From Streptomyces sp. BK239 (GTDB lineage Bacteria; Actinomycetota; Actinomycetes; Streptomycetales; Streptomycetaceae): a stretch of 64,000 nt of DNA. The notes under the pieces are model-generated. The model saw nothing but the letters and a program-made list of their open reading frames with translations, searched no databases and was not told the DNA's origin. Below, in pieces: positions 9,992-19,645 of this stretch. Where the stretch lies: positions 186,001 through 250,000 of the forward strand of contig NZ_SHKS01000007.1 of NCBI RefSeq assembly GCF_004217285.1, given 5' to 3'. The number at the start of each line of letters is the position of its first letter. Within the stretch, counting starts at the first letter, position 1. The translations under genes were made by a program, and so were the position numbers.

Positions 9992-10759
9992 TCAGCGCAG
10001 CAGCAGTTGCAGACCGCCGACCACGGTCGCCGCGATCACCAGTTGTTCGAAGAGACGCTGGTTGATGCGGTCCACGGCCCACTTGCCGAGCAGCGCCCCG
10101 GGGACGACGAAGGCGACGAGCGTGGCGTCCAGCAGGAGCGAGCGGGCGTCGATGAGGCCGAGGCCCACGCTGAAGGGCACCTTGGAGACGTTGACGATGA
10201 GGAAGAAGAACGCGGAGGTGCCGAGGAAGCCGAGTTTGCGGAAGCCCGCCGACAGCAGGTACATCGACATCACCGGGCCGCCTGCGTTGGCGACCATGGT
10301 GGTGAAGCCGCCGAGGACGCCGTAGGAGCGGGCCTTGATCCGGCCGGCCCGGGTGGCCACGCCGTCCGGTTCCGCGGCGGCGTCGGCGGTGCGCCGCCGC
10401 CACACGGTGACCGTGGCCATGAACAGCAGGATCGCGCCGATCGACGTCCGTACGACCGCGTCGTCGGCCCACGTCAGGAACGCCGTGCCGGCGACCACGC
10501 CGACGGCGACCGCCGGGAACAGCCGCCACAGGGTGGGCCAGTGGGCGTGCCGCCGGTAGGTGAGGACGGCCAGGACGTCGCCGGCGATCAGGATGGGCAG
10601 CAGGACGCCTGTGGAGGCGCGGGCGGGCAGGACGGCGGCGAAGATCGCCAGGCTGACCGTGTTGGCCCCGCTGACGGCGGTCTTGGAGAAGCCGACGAGG
10701 CCCGCCGCGCAGGCGAGCGCGGCGAACTCCCAGCCGGTGAGGTGCGTGATCGTGTTCAT
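9992..10759 (-). CDS. TauE/SafE-family membrane exporter
   Basis: This 255-residue protein has about seven to eight hydrophobic helices and the family's repeated motif: GLVGFSKTAVSGANTV near the N-terminus and GGFTTMVANAGGPVMSMYLL in the second half. These proteins are proposed anion exporters for sulfite or organosulfonates; the substrate is not known here. Its stop codon is directly adjacent to that of cobF (convergent, zero spacer). Confidence 0.87.
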   Translation of the reverse strand: MNTITHLTGWEFAALACAAGLVGFSKTAVSGANTVSLAIFAAVLPARASTGVLLPILIAGDVLAVLTYRRHAHWPTLWRLFPAVAVGVVAGTAFLTWADDAVVRTSIGAILLFMATVTVWRRRTADAAAEPDGVATRAGRIKARSYGVLGGFTTMVANAGGPVMSMYLLSAGFRKLGFLGTSAFFFLIVNVSKVPFSVGLGLIDARSLLLDATLVAFVVPGALLGKWAVDRINQRLFEQLVIAATVVGGLQLLLR

Positions 10760-10858
10760 GCGGAGACCGATGCTAGATGCATCGAACGGCGGCGTCGGAC
10801 ACCGTCTCGCCTGGTGACCGCCGACGGGGTTCGGCGGCCGGCCCCGCGCGGGCGTCCG

Positions 10859-12055
<1,197 letters not shown>

Positions 12056-12093
12056 TCCTGATCGGGATGTGCGGAAGGCGAGGACGCCGTTAT

Positions 12094-12104
12094 TAGCACT
12101 GCTA
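12094..12104 (-). promoter_or_regulatory. inverted repeat in the thiolase/whiB divergent promoter region
   Basis: TAGCA-C-TGCTA is a perfect 5-1-5 palindrome in a short AT-rich island (12090-12119). The island lies 39 nt upstream of the thiolase start. It looks like a small dimeric-repressor operator; the regulator is unknown. Confidence 0.4.
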
Positions 12105-12229
12105 GTTTAGGACTATAGACCGCCCCGCCCGCCCCTGGGTAGATCACTCCCCGGTGAGCCTGCCCGAGTGGCGCGTATCGCGAGGACAGGCCGTGTTTGC
12201 GGGTGTTCGCCCTGGGCACCCGCGCGGTC

Positions 12230-12487
12230 ATGGAGTGGTTGCGCAGCGCCGCCTGCGTGGGCGAGGACCCCGAGCTGTTCTTTCCCGTCGGCACGTCCGG
12301 CCCGGCCCTGAGGGACGCGGCGGACGCCAAACGCGTCTGCGCCCGGTGCAGGGTGACCGCCGCGTGTCTGGCCTTCGCCCTCGACAGCCCGCCGACGTCG
12401 GGCGTCTGGGGCGGGACCGACGAGGAGGAGCGCGCCGAACTGCTCCGTACCGCACGTGACGACGCGAGAAGGAGAACCTCGGTATGA
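12230..12487 (+). CDS. WhiB-family iron-sulfur regulator
   Basis: This 85-residue protein has the four cluster-binding cysteines C9, C37, C40 and C46 in the C-Xn-CxxC-X5-C pattern, then the GVWGG turn followed by an acidic/basic tail ending RRRTSV. WhiB proteins bind a 4Fe-4S cluster, sense NO or redox state and partner with the principal sigma factor. Its TGA overlaps the ATG of the dps gene (ATGA at 12484-12487), so it is co-translated with a DNA-protection ferritin. A TTG at 12197 would extend it by 11 residues, but 12230 is preferred as the family start. Confidence 0.88.
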   Translation: MEWLRSAACVGEDPELFFPVGTSGPALRDAADAKRVCARCRVTAACLAFALDSPPTSGVWGGTDEEERAELLRTARDDARRRTSV

Positions 12488-12966
12488 CTGTCGTGAAGAG
12501 CCCGCTGCCCGAACCGGACCGTCAAGTCACCTTCGACGCGTTGCAGAGCACTCTCGTCGACCTGCTGGGCCTCTCACTGATCGGCAAGCAGGCCCACTGG
12601 AACATCGTTGGCCCCCGCTTCCGCTCGATCCACCTCCAGCTCGACGAGGTGGTCTCGACGGCCCGCACCTACTCCGACACCGTCGCCGAGCGCGCCGCCG
12701 CCCTCGGCCTGCCGCCGGACGGCCGGCCGGAGACGATCGCGTCGGCGTTCACCCTGCCCGCCCCGAAGGACGGCTGGGTGCGCGACGAGGACGTCGTGCA
12801 GGTGATCTCGGAGACGCTGGGCGCGGCGATCGGACGGCTGCGCGAGCGCATCTCGGCGACGGAGACGGCCGACCCGGTGACCCAGGACCTGCTCATCGCC
12901 ATCACCGCCGATCTGGAGAAGCAGCGGTGGATGTTCGAGGCGGAGAACTGGCAGCCGGGCGACTGA
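12484..12966 (+). CDS. dps: Dps-family DNA-binding ferritin-like protein
   Basis: This 160-residue Dps has the dinuclear ferroxidase motif, starting AHWNIVGPRF and continuing to an HLQLDEVV segment about 20 residues on. Dps dodecamers oxidise iron with peroxide and coat the nucleoid in stress. It is unusual in being translationally coupled to a WhiB gene. The tail is short and carries no lysine-rich DNA-binding extension. Confidence 0.88.
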   Translation: MTVVKSPLPEPDRQVTFDALQSTLVDLLGLSLIGKQAHWNIVGPRFRSIHLQLDEVVSTARTYSDTVAERAAALGLPPDGRPETIASAFTLPAPKDGWVRDEDVVQVISETLGAAIGRLRERISATETADPVTQDLLIAITADLEKQRWMFEAENWQPGD

Positions 12967-13041
12967 CCCGCACCGACCGCATCGACAGGCCCGGTACGGC
13001 TGCCCCGGCGACACAGGCCGAGCGCCGCCCGGACGGCACGT

Positions 13042-13090
13042 ACGACGCAGAACGACGCAGAACGACGCGAACGACGCACGACGACGCACG
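13042..13090 (+). repeat. five-copy tandem decamer upstream of the DUF3140 gene
   Basis: Five nearly identical copies of ACGACGCA(G/C)(A/G) follow one another: 13042-13051, 13052-13061, 13062-13070 (9 nt), 13071-13080 and 13081-13090. The block ends 16 nt before the ATG at 13107, just ahead of the GACGGAGGAG ribosome site. The 10-bp period places each copy on the same DNA face. Confidence 0.75.
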
Positions 13091-13106
13091 GACGGAGGAG
13101 CACCGC

Positions 13107-13439
13107 ATGACGGACGCCCTCGAACTCGACGCGCTGTGGGAGGACTTCCACCGCGTGGTCAACATGACCTCGCAGGAGCTGGCCGCCTGGCTGCGGGTGC
13201 GGGACGCCGACGAGAACGCGGAGCCGCTGCCCGACGAGGCGGGGACCGCGACCGGTCAGCACGTGCTGGCCATCCTGCAGAAGCGGCGCACCGACCTCAC
13301 CGAGGACGACCTGCGGGTGATGCACCGCGTCGTGGACACGGTGACCGAGCGGACCGACCTGGAGGACGAGCCGGCGGCCGACGACACCCGGCTGCGGCAC
13401 CGTCTGATGACGGTCGGCCACGACCCGCTCAAACCATGA
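13107..13439 (+). CDS. DUF3140 family protein
   Basis: This 110-residue cytosolic protein is rich in acidic residues and has the DUF3140 pattern: LWEDFHRVVNMTSQELAAWL, then ATGQHVLAILQKRRTDLTEDDLRVMHRVV and a C-terminal RHRLMTVGHDP. Its function is unknown; the LTEDD..VMHRVV region resembles a small DNA- or nucleoid-associated helical domain. It follows the whiB-dps pair on the same strand after 140 nt. The ribosome site GGAGGAG precedes the ATG. Confidence 0.75.
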   Translation: MTDALELDALWEDFHRVVNMTSQELAAWLRVRDADENAEPLPDEAGTATGQHVLAILQKRRTDLTEDDLRVMHRVVDTVTERTDLEDEPAADDTRLRHRLMTVGHDPLKP

Positions 13440-13470
13440 CGCCGGGGCCCCGAGCCCCACACGTTCGACG

Positions 13471-13500
13471 AGGGGTCCGCGGCGCGCGCCGCGGACCCCT
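13471..13500. terminator. perfect 30-nt palindrome between convergent genes
   Basis: AGGGGTCCGCGGCGC (13471-13485) is followed at once by its exact reverse complement. It lies between the DUF3140 stop (13439) and the HAD gene stop (13509) and would terminate transcription from both sides. Confidence 0.75.
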
Positions 13501-13508
13501 CGTCGTCG

Positions 13509-14399
13509 TCAGCGCAGGTCGCTCAGCGGCAGGTCGAGCAGCCGGGCGATCGTGCGCAGCACGCCGTTGTCGTTGTTGGACGGGGCCAGATGGCGGGCCC
13601 TGCCGACGACCTCCGGGTGGGCGTTGGCCATGGCGAAGGACCAGTCGGCGACGTCCAGCATCTCCAGGTCGTTGAGATAGTCGCCGAAGACCACGGTCTG
13701 CGCGGGCGTGATGCCCAGCTCCCGCTGGAGCCGGCGCAGCGCGGCGCCCTTGGTGGCGGTGCGGTTCATGACGTCCACCCAGTGCTCGCCGGAGACGACG
13801 ACGTTGTGGGTGCCCGTGAACGCGGCGAGGGCCGGGGCGGTGATGCGCTCGGCGGAACGGAAGTCGTAAAGGGCCACCTTGAGGACGTCGTCGTCGACGG
13901 CGGCGATGTCGTCGACGACGGCGTTGCGCCGGTAGTAGCGGCGGACCTCGGCCAGGAACGCGTCGTCGGTGCGCTCCACGTACGCGGACCGCTTCCCGCA
14001 CACGACGGCGCCCACGTCCGCGCCGCCCGCGACGAGCCGCCGCACGCACTCCACGACCTGGGCGACGACGTCCGGGTCCATCGGGTCGGAGCTGAGCTCC
14101 TCACCGTCGCGGACCACGTACGTGCCGTTCTCGGCGATGAAGACCATGCCGTCGGCGAAGCCGTCGAACTCGTGCGCCAGCGTCGCGTACTGCCGGCCGC
14201 TCGCCGGGCTGAACAGCACCCCGCGCTCCCGCAGCAGCCCCAGCACCTCCCGCAGCCCTGCCGGCGGCCGCTTGTGGTCGTCGAGCAGGGTTCCGTCCAT
14301 GTCGGTGACGATCAGGCGGACACCGGCCGACGCGGCCGACGGCTCCGGGACGGGCGCAGGCTCCGGGACGGGCAGAGGGGCGGCTTCGGAGTAGGGCAT
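13509..14399 (-). CDS. Cof-type HAD-superfamily phosphatase
   Basis: This 296-residue phosphatase has motif I DMDGTLLDD (D33/D35), motif II around SPASGRQYATL, and motif IV VFGDYLNDLEML, with a type IIB cap domain between. Such enzymes hydrolyse sugar phosphates, flavin phosphates or PLP. A 25-residue Pro/Ala-rich leader (PVPEPAPVPEPSAA) precedes the domain. The start at 14399 follows a clear AGGAC-type ribosome site in the mRNA. Confidence 0.87.
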   Translation of the reverse strand: MPYSEAAPLPVPEPAPVPEPSAASAGVRLIVTDMDGTLLDDHKRPPAGLREVLGLLRERGVLFSPASGRQYATLAHEFDGFADGMVFIAENGTYVVRDGEELSSDPMDPDVVAQVVECVRRLVAGGADVGAVVCGKRSAYVERTDDAFLAEVRRYYRRNAVVDDIAAVDDDVLKVALYDFRSAERITAPALAAFTGTHNVVVSGEHWVDVMNRTATKGAALRRLQRELGITPAQTVVFGDYLNDLEMLDVADWSFAMANAHPEVVGRARHLAPSNNDNGVLRTIARLLDLPLSDLR

Positions 14400-14578
14400 G
14401 TCCTGCTTCCTGTACGAGGGCGACCGGGTCGTCACCCTACCGGGGGACCCCGCGCGGCCCTCGAACACGGACTGGGCCGTCCGAATCCCGGGACACCGGT
14501 GATCACCGGGCGGCACAATGACGGCTGACGGGCTGGATGCGACGAGTACGCGACAAGAGCGCGGGAGGGAGCGGTCAC

Positions 14579-15394
14579 GTGAGCGAGGTCCACACGCCGT
14601 CGGGCGGACCGGCGGCGCCGCTGAACACCGGGGTGGCGCACAACGCGCGGGTGTGGAACTACTGGGTCGGCGGCAAGGACAACTACGAGGTCGACCAGCG
14701 GGTCGGCGAGCACGTCGCCGGGATGTTCCCGCTGATCCGGGAGATCGCCCGCGCGGACCGCTGGTTCCTGGGCCGGGCGGTGCGCTTCCTGGCCGAGGAG
14801 CGCGGCGTCCGGCAGTTCCTCGACATCGGCACCGGGCTGCCGACGGCGGACAACACCCACGAGATCGCCCAGCGCGTCGCCCCCGACTCGCGGATCGTGT
14901 ACGTCGACAACGACCCGATCGTGCTGGTGCACGCGCGCACCCTGCTGACCGGCACCTCGGCCGGCGTCACCGACTACGTCGACGCCGACGTCCACGACCC
15001 CGACGCGATCCTGCGACGCGCCGCCGGCACCCTGGACTTCACCCGGCCCGTCGCGGTGATGATGCTGGGCATCCTGAACTTCGTGCTGGACGTGGAGGCG
15101 GCGCGGGACATCGTGCGCCGGGTCATGGCGGCGGTCCCCTCGGGCAGTTTCCTGGTGCTGACGCATCCCACCCATGACAGCGAGGTGGGCGGCGAGGGCC
15201 AGATCCCCGCCATGAGGTTCTGGAACGAGAACGCGACCCCGCCGATCACCGCGCGCAGCGGCGAGGAGATCGCCGCGTTCTTCGAAGGCCTCCAGCTCCT
15301 CGAACCGGGCCTGGTGTCCTGCTCGCGGTGGCGTCCCGAGCCGGGCGCTCCGGCCGTGGTGCCGCAGTACGGCGGGGTGGCCGTGAAACCCTGA
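14579..15394 (+). CDS. SAM-dependent methyltransferase, DUF574 (Methyltransf_19) family
   Basis: This 271-residue protein has the actinomycete-specific family start PLNTGVAHNARVWNYWVGGKDN, the SAM-binding FLDIGTGLPTADNTHE and YVDNDPIVLVHA, and NFVLDV. Family members are numerous in Streptomyces and their substrates are largely unknown. The GTG at 14579 is preceded by GGGAGGGAG; an ATG at 14537 would add 14 unrelated residues. Confidence 0.85.
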   Translation: MSEVHTPSGGPAAPLNTGVAHNARVWNYWVGGKDNYEVDQRVGEHVAGMFPLIREIARADRWFLGRAVRFLAEERGVRQFLDIGTGLPTADNTHEIAQRVAPDSRIVYVDNDPIVLVHARTLLTGTSAGVTDYVDADVHDPDAILRRAAGTLDFTRPVAVMMLGILNFVLDVEAARDIVRRVMAAVPSGSFLVLTHPTHDSEVGGEGQIPAMRFWNENATPPITARSGEEIAAFFEGLQLLEPGLVSCSRWRPEPGAPAVVPQYGGVAVKP

Positions 15395-15460
15395 CGACGC
15401 GCGCCGCCCGCGGGCACCGGCGGGGCGGACCATCGACGACGCCACTGACCCGGAGGCCGT

Positions 15461-16864
15461 ATGAGCACCCTCGACGATCCCGTGCCCGGCGGCCGCCCCG
15501 GCGACGTGGAGCGGGCGAGAGCCCTGGCCGGCGAGCTGTCGGGGCGCGGTGTGCACGGGGTCGTGCTGGCCTACGTCGACACCGCGGGCGTGGGCCGGGT
15601 GAAGACGGTCCCGGTGGCGCGGCTGGCGTCGGCCGCGGCCTGGGGCGTCGGCATGTCCCCGGTGTTCGACACGTTCCTCGCCGACGACCGGATCGTCTCC
15701 ACGGACGTGCTGGGCTCCCCCGACGGCGATCTGCGTCTGTACCCCGACCTGGACCGGCTGGTGGTCCTCGCCGCACAGCCGGGCTGGGCGTGGGCGCCGG
15801 TCGACCGGATCACCCAGGACGGCGAACGGCATCCGGGCTGCTCGCGCACGTTCCTGCGCGACGTCGTCGCCGACGCCGCCCGGACGCACGGCCTGTCCTT
15901 CCGGGCGGCCGTCGAGATCGAGTGGTCGTTCGGCCTGGACTCCGCGCCCGCCGGCGAGTTCGTCCCGGCGACCACCGGGCCCGCGTACGGCGCGATCCGG
16001 CAGGTCGAGCTGAGCGACTGCACCGCCGACCTGCTCGCGGCGTGCGCGGCCCAGGGCGTGGACGTCGAGCAGGTCCACCCCGAGTACGCGCCCGGTCAGT
16101 TCGAGATCTCCGTGGGCGCCCTGGACCCGGTGGCCGCCGCCGACCGCAGCGTCCTGGTGCGCCAGACCGTGCGCGCGGTGGCCCGGCGGCACGGGCTGCG
16201 GGTGTCGTTCTCCCCCGCCGTCACCGCCCAGGGCGTCGGCAACGGCGGTCACCTCCATCTGTCCGCCTGGCGTGCCGGGGTCAACCTGCACACGGGCGGG
16301 GACCGCCGGCACGGGATGACGGCCGACGCGGAGGCCTTCGCGGCCGGTGTGCTGGCCCGGCTGCCCGCCCTGACCGCGGTGACCGCGCCGAGCCCGGCCG
16401 GCTATCTGCGGCTCAAGCCCTCCCAGTGGGCGGGGGTGTTCACCGCGTGGGGCCTGGAGACCCGTGAGGCGGCGGTACGGCTGGTGCGGGGCACCGCGGG
16501 CCGGCGCGCGGAGCTGGCGAACCTGGAGGTCAAGCCGGTCGACCTGGCCGCCAACCCCTACCTCACGCTCGGCTGTGTGATCGCCGCCGGCCTGGACGGG
16601 ATCGCGTCGGGCGCGACCCTGCCGGAGGAGACCGTGGGCGACCCGGCCGCGCTGGACGCCGCCACGGCCGAGGCCCGGGGCGTGCGCCGGCTGCCGGCCT
16701 CGCTGGCCGAGGCCGTGGAGCGGTTCCGGGAGGACGGGGTGCTGCGGGCCGCGCTGGGCCCGGTCCTCGCCGACGCGGTGACCGCCGTACGCCGGGGCGA
16801 GATCGAGGCGGTCGCCGGGCTGGACGACGAGCGGGTGGCGGCGGCCTACCGCTGGGCGTACTGA
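15461..16864 (+). CDS. glutamine-synthetase-family protein (GlnA3/GlnA4/FluG-C-like)
   Basis: This 467-residue ATP-dependent ligase of the GS type I fold has an N-terminal beta-grasp (AYVDTAGVGRVKTVPV), the metal ligand AVEIEWSF, PEYAPGQFEISVG, and NGGHLHLSAW of the ATP/glutamate site. It is divergent from true GlnA and is more like gamma-glutamyl-polyamine or -ethanolamide synthetases and the C-terminal half of fungal FluG. The next gene encodes the matching amidohydrolase half, 1 nt after this stop. Confidence 0.82.
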   Translation: MSTLDDPVPGGRPGDVERARALAGELSGRGVHGVVLAYVDTAGVGRVKTVPVARLASAAAWGVGMSPVFDTFLADDRIVSTDVLGSPDGDLRLYPDLDRLVVLAAQPGWAWAPVDRITQDGERHPGCSRTFLRDVVADAARTHGLSFRAAVEIEWSFGLDSAPAGEFVPATTGPAYGAIRQVELSDCTADLLAACAAQGVDVEQVHPEYAPGQFEISVGALDPVAAADRSVLVRQTVRAVARRHGLRVSFSPAVTAQGVGNGGHLHLSAWRAGVNLHTGGDRRHGMTADAEAFAAGVLARLPALTAVTAPSPAGYLRLKPSQWAGVFTAWGLETREAAVRLVRGTAGRRAELANLEVKPVDLAANPYLTLGCVIAAGLDGIASGATLPEETVGDPAALDAATAEARGVRRLPASLAEAVERFREDGVLRAALGPVLADAVTAVRRGEIEAVAGLDDERVAAAYRWAY

Positions 16865-16865
16865 G

Positions 16866-17999
16866 ATGCGCGCCGGGCCGGTCCACGAGGCGCTCGCCGC
16901 CCTGGCACTGGTGGACCACCACTGTCACGGGGTGGTCGCGGGCCCGCTGGACCGGGCGGGATTCGAGGAACTGCTCACCGAGGGCGACCGGTGGCCCGGC
17001 AGCTCGTCGTTCGACACCCCGGCCGGTGTGGCCGTACGGCGGTACTGCGCGCCGCTGCTGGACCTGGACCGGCACGCCCCGCCCGAGGAGTACCTGGCGC
17101 GGCGGGCCGACCTGGGGCCGCGGGAGGTGAACCGGCGGTTGTTGACGGCGGCCAGGACGGGCCGGTTCTTCGTGGACACCGGTTTCGACGCGGACCGTCT
17201 CACCCCGCCCGCCGAACTGGCCGCGCTGGCGGGCGCGAGCGCCCACGAGGTCGTCCGGCTGGAGACCGTCGCGGAGGCGGTGGCCGCGCGGGGCGTGGAC
17301 GCGGGCGGGTACGCGGACGCGTTCCGGGCGGCGGCGCTGGACGCCGTGCGGGCGCCGGGGGTGGTGGCGGTGAAGTCGGTGGCCGCCTACCGCACGGGCT
17401 TCGACCTCGCCCCGGCCCGGCCCTCGGACGCCGAGGTGACCCGGGCGGCCCGGACCTGGCTCTCGGCCGGCGGCAGGCTGACGGATCCGGTGCTCGTACG
17501 CCATCTGCTGTGGACGGCCGTGGACCTGGGGCTGCCGCTGCAACTGCACACGGGCTTCGGCGACCGGGACATCCGGCTGCACCGCGCGGATCCCGCACTT
17601 CTGACGGACTGGTTGCACCTGATCGCGGGCACGATCCCGGTGCTGCTCCTGCACTGCTGGCCCTACCAGCGGCAGGCCGCCTTCCTGGCGGCCGTGTTCG
17701 AGCAGGTGTACCTGGACGTGGGACTCACGCTGCACCATGTGGGTCCCGTACGAGCGCGGGCGGTCCTGGAGGAGGCCTTGGAGATCACACCGTTCCGCAA
17801 ACTGCTGTACAGCTCCGACGCCTACGGTGTCGCCGAGTTCCACGCACTCGGCGCGCTGGCGTTCCGCCGGGGTCTGGGGGACCTCCTCCAGGACCGGGTG
17901 GACGCCGGCGAACTCAGTCTGGCCGACGCGCTGCGCCTGGCGCGGTGGGCCGGGGCGGACAACGCCCTCGGGGTCTACCGGCTTCCCGACGGACACTGA
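16866..17999 (+). CDS. amidohydrolase (FluG N-terminal-half-like)
   Basis: This 377-residue TIM-barrel metallohydrolase begins with the metal-binding DHHCHGV (H19, H21), has QLHTGFGD and LLLHCWPYQR for the later metal ligands and SSDAYG near the end. In FluG-type proteins this domain is fused in front of a glutamine-synthetase domain. Here the two are separate, adjacent genes in the opposite order with 1 nt between them. It probably hydrolyses a gamma-glutamyl amide or an aromatic carboxylate; the reaction is unproven. Confidence 0.8.
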   Translation: MRAGPVHEALAALALVDHHCHGVVAGPLDRAGFEELLTEGDRWPGSSSFDTPAGVAVRRYCAPLLDLDRHAPPEEYLARRADLGPREVNRRLLTAARTGRFFVDTGFDADRLTPPAELAALAGASAHEVVRLETVAEAVAARGVDAGGYADAFRAAALDAVRAPGVVAVKSVAAYRTGFDLAPARPSDAEVTRAARTWLSAGGRLTDPVLVRHLLWTAVDLGLPLQLHTGFGDRDIRLHRADPALLTDWLHLIAGTIPVLLLHCWPYQRQAAFLAAVFEQVYLDVGLTLHHVGPVRARAVLEEALEITPFRKLLYSSDAYGVAEFHALGALAFRRGLGDLLQDRVDAGELSLADALRLARWAGADNALGVYRLPDGH

Positions 18000-18014
18000 A
18001 AGTATGATCAAGCA

Positions 18015-18554
18015 ATGTCTGACCTGACCGATACCACGCCCGGTTGGCTGAGCGCCGACGAGCTCGAGATGGCCCGCGCACGGATGCCGATCCTGTACGT
18101 CGAGGCCGTCCCCGTGCGCGTCGACGACAGCGGTGAAGTCACCAGCATCGGCCTGTTGCTGCGGATCGGACCGGACGGCAACGTCAACCGGACCCTGGTC
18201 TCGGGCCGGGTCCTGCACCACGAGCGGGTCCGCGACGCGCTGCTGCGTCACCTGGAGAAGGATCTCGGCCCGGTGGCCCTGCCGCGGGTGCCGACCTCGC
18301 TGCAGCCCTTCACCGTCGCCGAGTACTTCCCGACGCAGGGCATCACCCCGTACCACGACCCCCGTCAGCACGCGGTGTCCCTCGCCTACATCGTGCCGGT
18401 GACCGGTGACTGCCGGCCCCGGCAGGACGCGCTGGACCTGGTGTGGTTCGACCCGCAGGAGGCGGCTTCGCCCGCGGTGCAGAGCGAGATGCCGGGCGGG
18501 CACGGGTTCCTGCTGCGGCAGGCCCTGGCCCACGTCGGCCTGTCGGCCTCCTGA
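18015..18554 (+). CDS. NUDIX-like protein, DUF4916 family
   Basis: This 179-residue protein begins with TPGWLSADELEMARARMPILYVEAVPV and contains SLQPFTVAEYFPTQG and AVSLAYIVPVTGDC, a pattern I associate with actinomycete DUF4916 proteins of NUDIX fold. The classical GX5EX7REUXEEXGU box is not intact, so catalysis may differ or be absent. It lies 15 nt after the amidohydrolase gene and may be in the same transcript. Confidence 0.7.
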   Translation: MSDLTDTTPGWLSADELEMARARMPILYVEAVPVRVDDSGEVTSIGLLLRIGPDGNVNRTLVSGRVLHHERVRDALLRHLEKDLGPVALPRVPTSLQPFTVAEYFPTQGITPYHDPRQHAVSLAYIVPVTGDCRPRQDALDLVWFDPQEAASPAVQSEMPGGHGFLLRQALAHVGLSAS

Positions 18555-18559
18555 CCGGG

Positions 18560-18994
18560 GTGGGACCGCGTCGCACGGTGCCCGGTCAGCGCGCGGTGGC
18601 GATCGGCGCCGCCGCGCGCCGGCCCTGCACCCTCGTCGTGTGCCGGGGCTGCTGCTGCGGGGACGCCCGCAAGCATCCCGGCTTCGACCACGCCTGGCAG
18701 CTCGACCGGCTGCGCGCGGCCGCCGCCGCGTCCGACGGAGGCTTCGCGGTCCGTACGACGGACTGTCTCGGCCCGTGCGACCAGGCCAACGTGGTCGTCG
18801 TCCAGCCCTCGGCGGCCGGACGGCGGGCGGGCGGCCGGGCCACCTGGGTGGGGTTCGCCATGGACGACGACTGCACGGAGGAGCTGATCGGCTGGGCGGT
18901 CGCGGGCGGCCCCGGTGTCGCCGAGCCGCCGCTCACCCTGGAGCTGCAGTTCATCGCCCCACCGAGGGGCGCGCGGACGCGCGGCCGACGGTAG
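18560..18994 (+). CDS. 2Fe-2S thioredoxin-like ferredoxin family protein
   Basis: This protein of about 144 residues has the thioredoxin-like ferredoxin pattern: CTLVVCRGCCCGDARKHPG, where the first cysteines would bind the cluster, then DCLGPCDQANVVVVQP. This resembles (2Fe-2S) ferredoxins of the NuoE/CobW-associated type, but its partner is unknown. The gene starts about 5 nt after the NUDIX stop. GTG codons at 18560, 18578 and 18596 are possible starts with no decisive ribosome site. Confidence 0.72.
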   Translation: MGPRRTVPGQRAVAIGAAARRPCTLVVCRGCCCGDARKHPGFDHAWQLDRLRAAAAASDGGFAVRTTDCLGPCDQANVVVVQPSAAGRRAGGRATWVGFAMDDDCTEELIGWAVAGGPGVAEPPLTLELQFIAPPRGARTRGRR

Positions 18995-19011
18995 GGGAAG
19001 GGCCGGCGGGC

Positions 19012-19446
19012 ATGCGCGGACGACCCGGCCCCGACTCGGGCGTCCCTCGCATGGCCAGGCACGACTGGTGGGGCGTGGCGCTGGAGGCCCCCGATCCCCG
19101 GGCGCTCGCCCGTTTCCCCGCGGAGCTGCTCGGCTGGGAGATCGTCAAGGAGGACGCGGACGGAGCGGCCGCCGTGCCGCCCGAAGGCCTGGGATACCTG
19201 GGCTTCCAGGTCTCGGAGGACCATGTCCCGCCGGTCTGGCCGGCCCGGGCGGGCGCCCAGCGGATCACGATGCACCTGGACTTCGAGGTGGTCGATCTGC
19301 GGGCCGCCGTGGCGCACGCGCGAGAGCTCGGGGCGCGGGAGGCGGACCACCAGCCCCAGGCGAACGTCCGCGTGCTGCTCGACCCGGCGGGCCACCCGTT
19401 CTGCCTCTACGTGGACGCCGACACCGGACAGGCCGCCTCCTCGTAG
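19012..19446 (+). CDS. VOC (glyoxalase/bleomycin-resistance-like) superfamily protein
   Basis: This 144-residue protein has one VOC domain: ALEAPDPRALARFPAELLGWEI, DFEVVDLRAAVAHARELGA, and the final strand VLLDPAGHPFCLYVD. Function is unassigned within the superfamily. The start at 19012 is preceded by GGGGAAGGG; an ATG at 19051 removes 13 residues that do not belong to the fold and is also plausible. Confidence 0.8.
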   Translation: MRGRPGPDSGVPRMARHDWWGVALEAPDPRALARFPAELLGWEIVKEDADGAAAVPPEGLGYLGFQVSEDHVPPVWPARAGAQRITMHLDFEVVDLRAAVAHARELGAREADHQPQANVRVLLDPAGHPFCLYVDADTGQAASS

Positions 19447-19480
19447 TCGAGAAGACGGCCTGCGACCTGCGTGAAGCTGG

Positions 19481-19554
<74 letters not shown>

Positions 19555-19645
19555 GTGCCCGTCTGACCTGGGGTTTCCCCCGGCAGAACGTGCATGGAAA
19601 CCATACCGCACTCGCGTCGGTGGTCGCGCATCCGTTTCGGCGCGC

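Noticed and set aside
13042..13090. Possible CRISPR array
   Set aside because: The repeats are contiguous 9-10-bp units without spacers.
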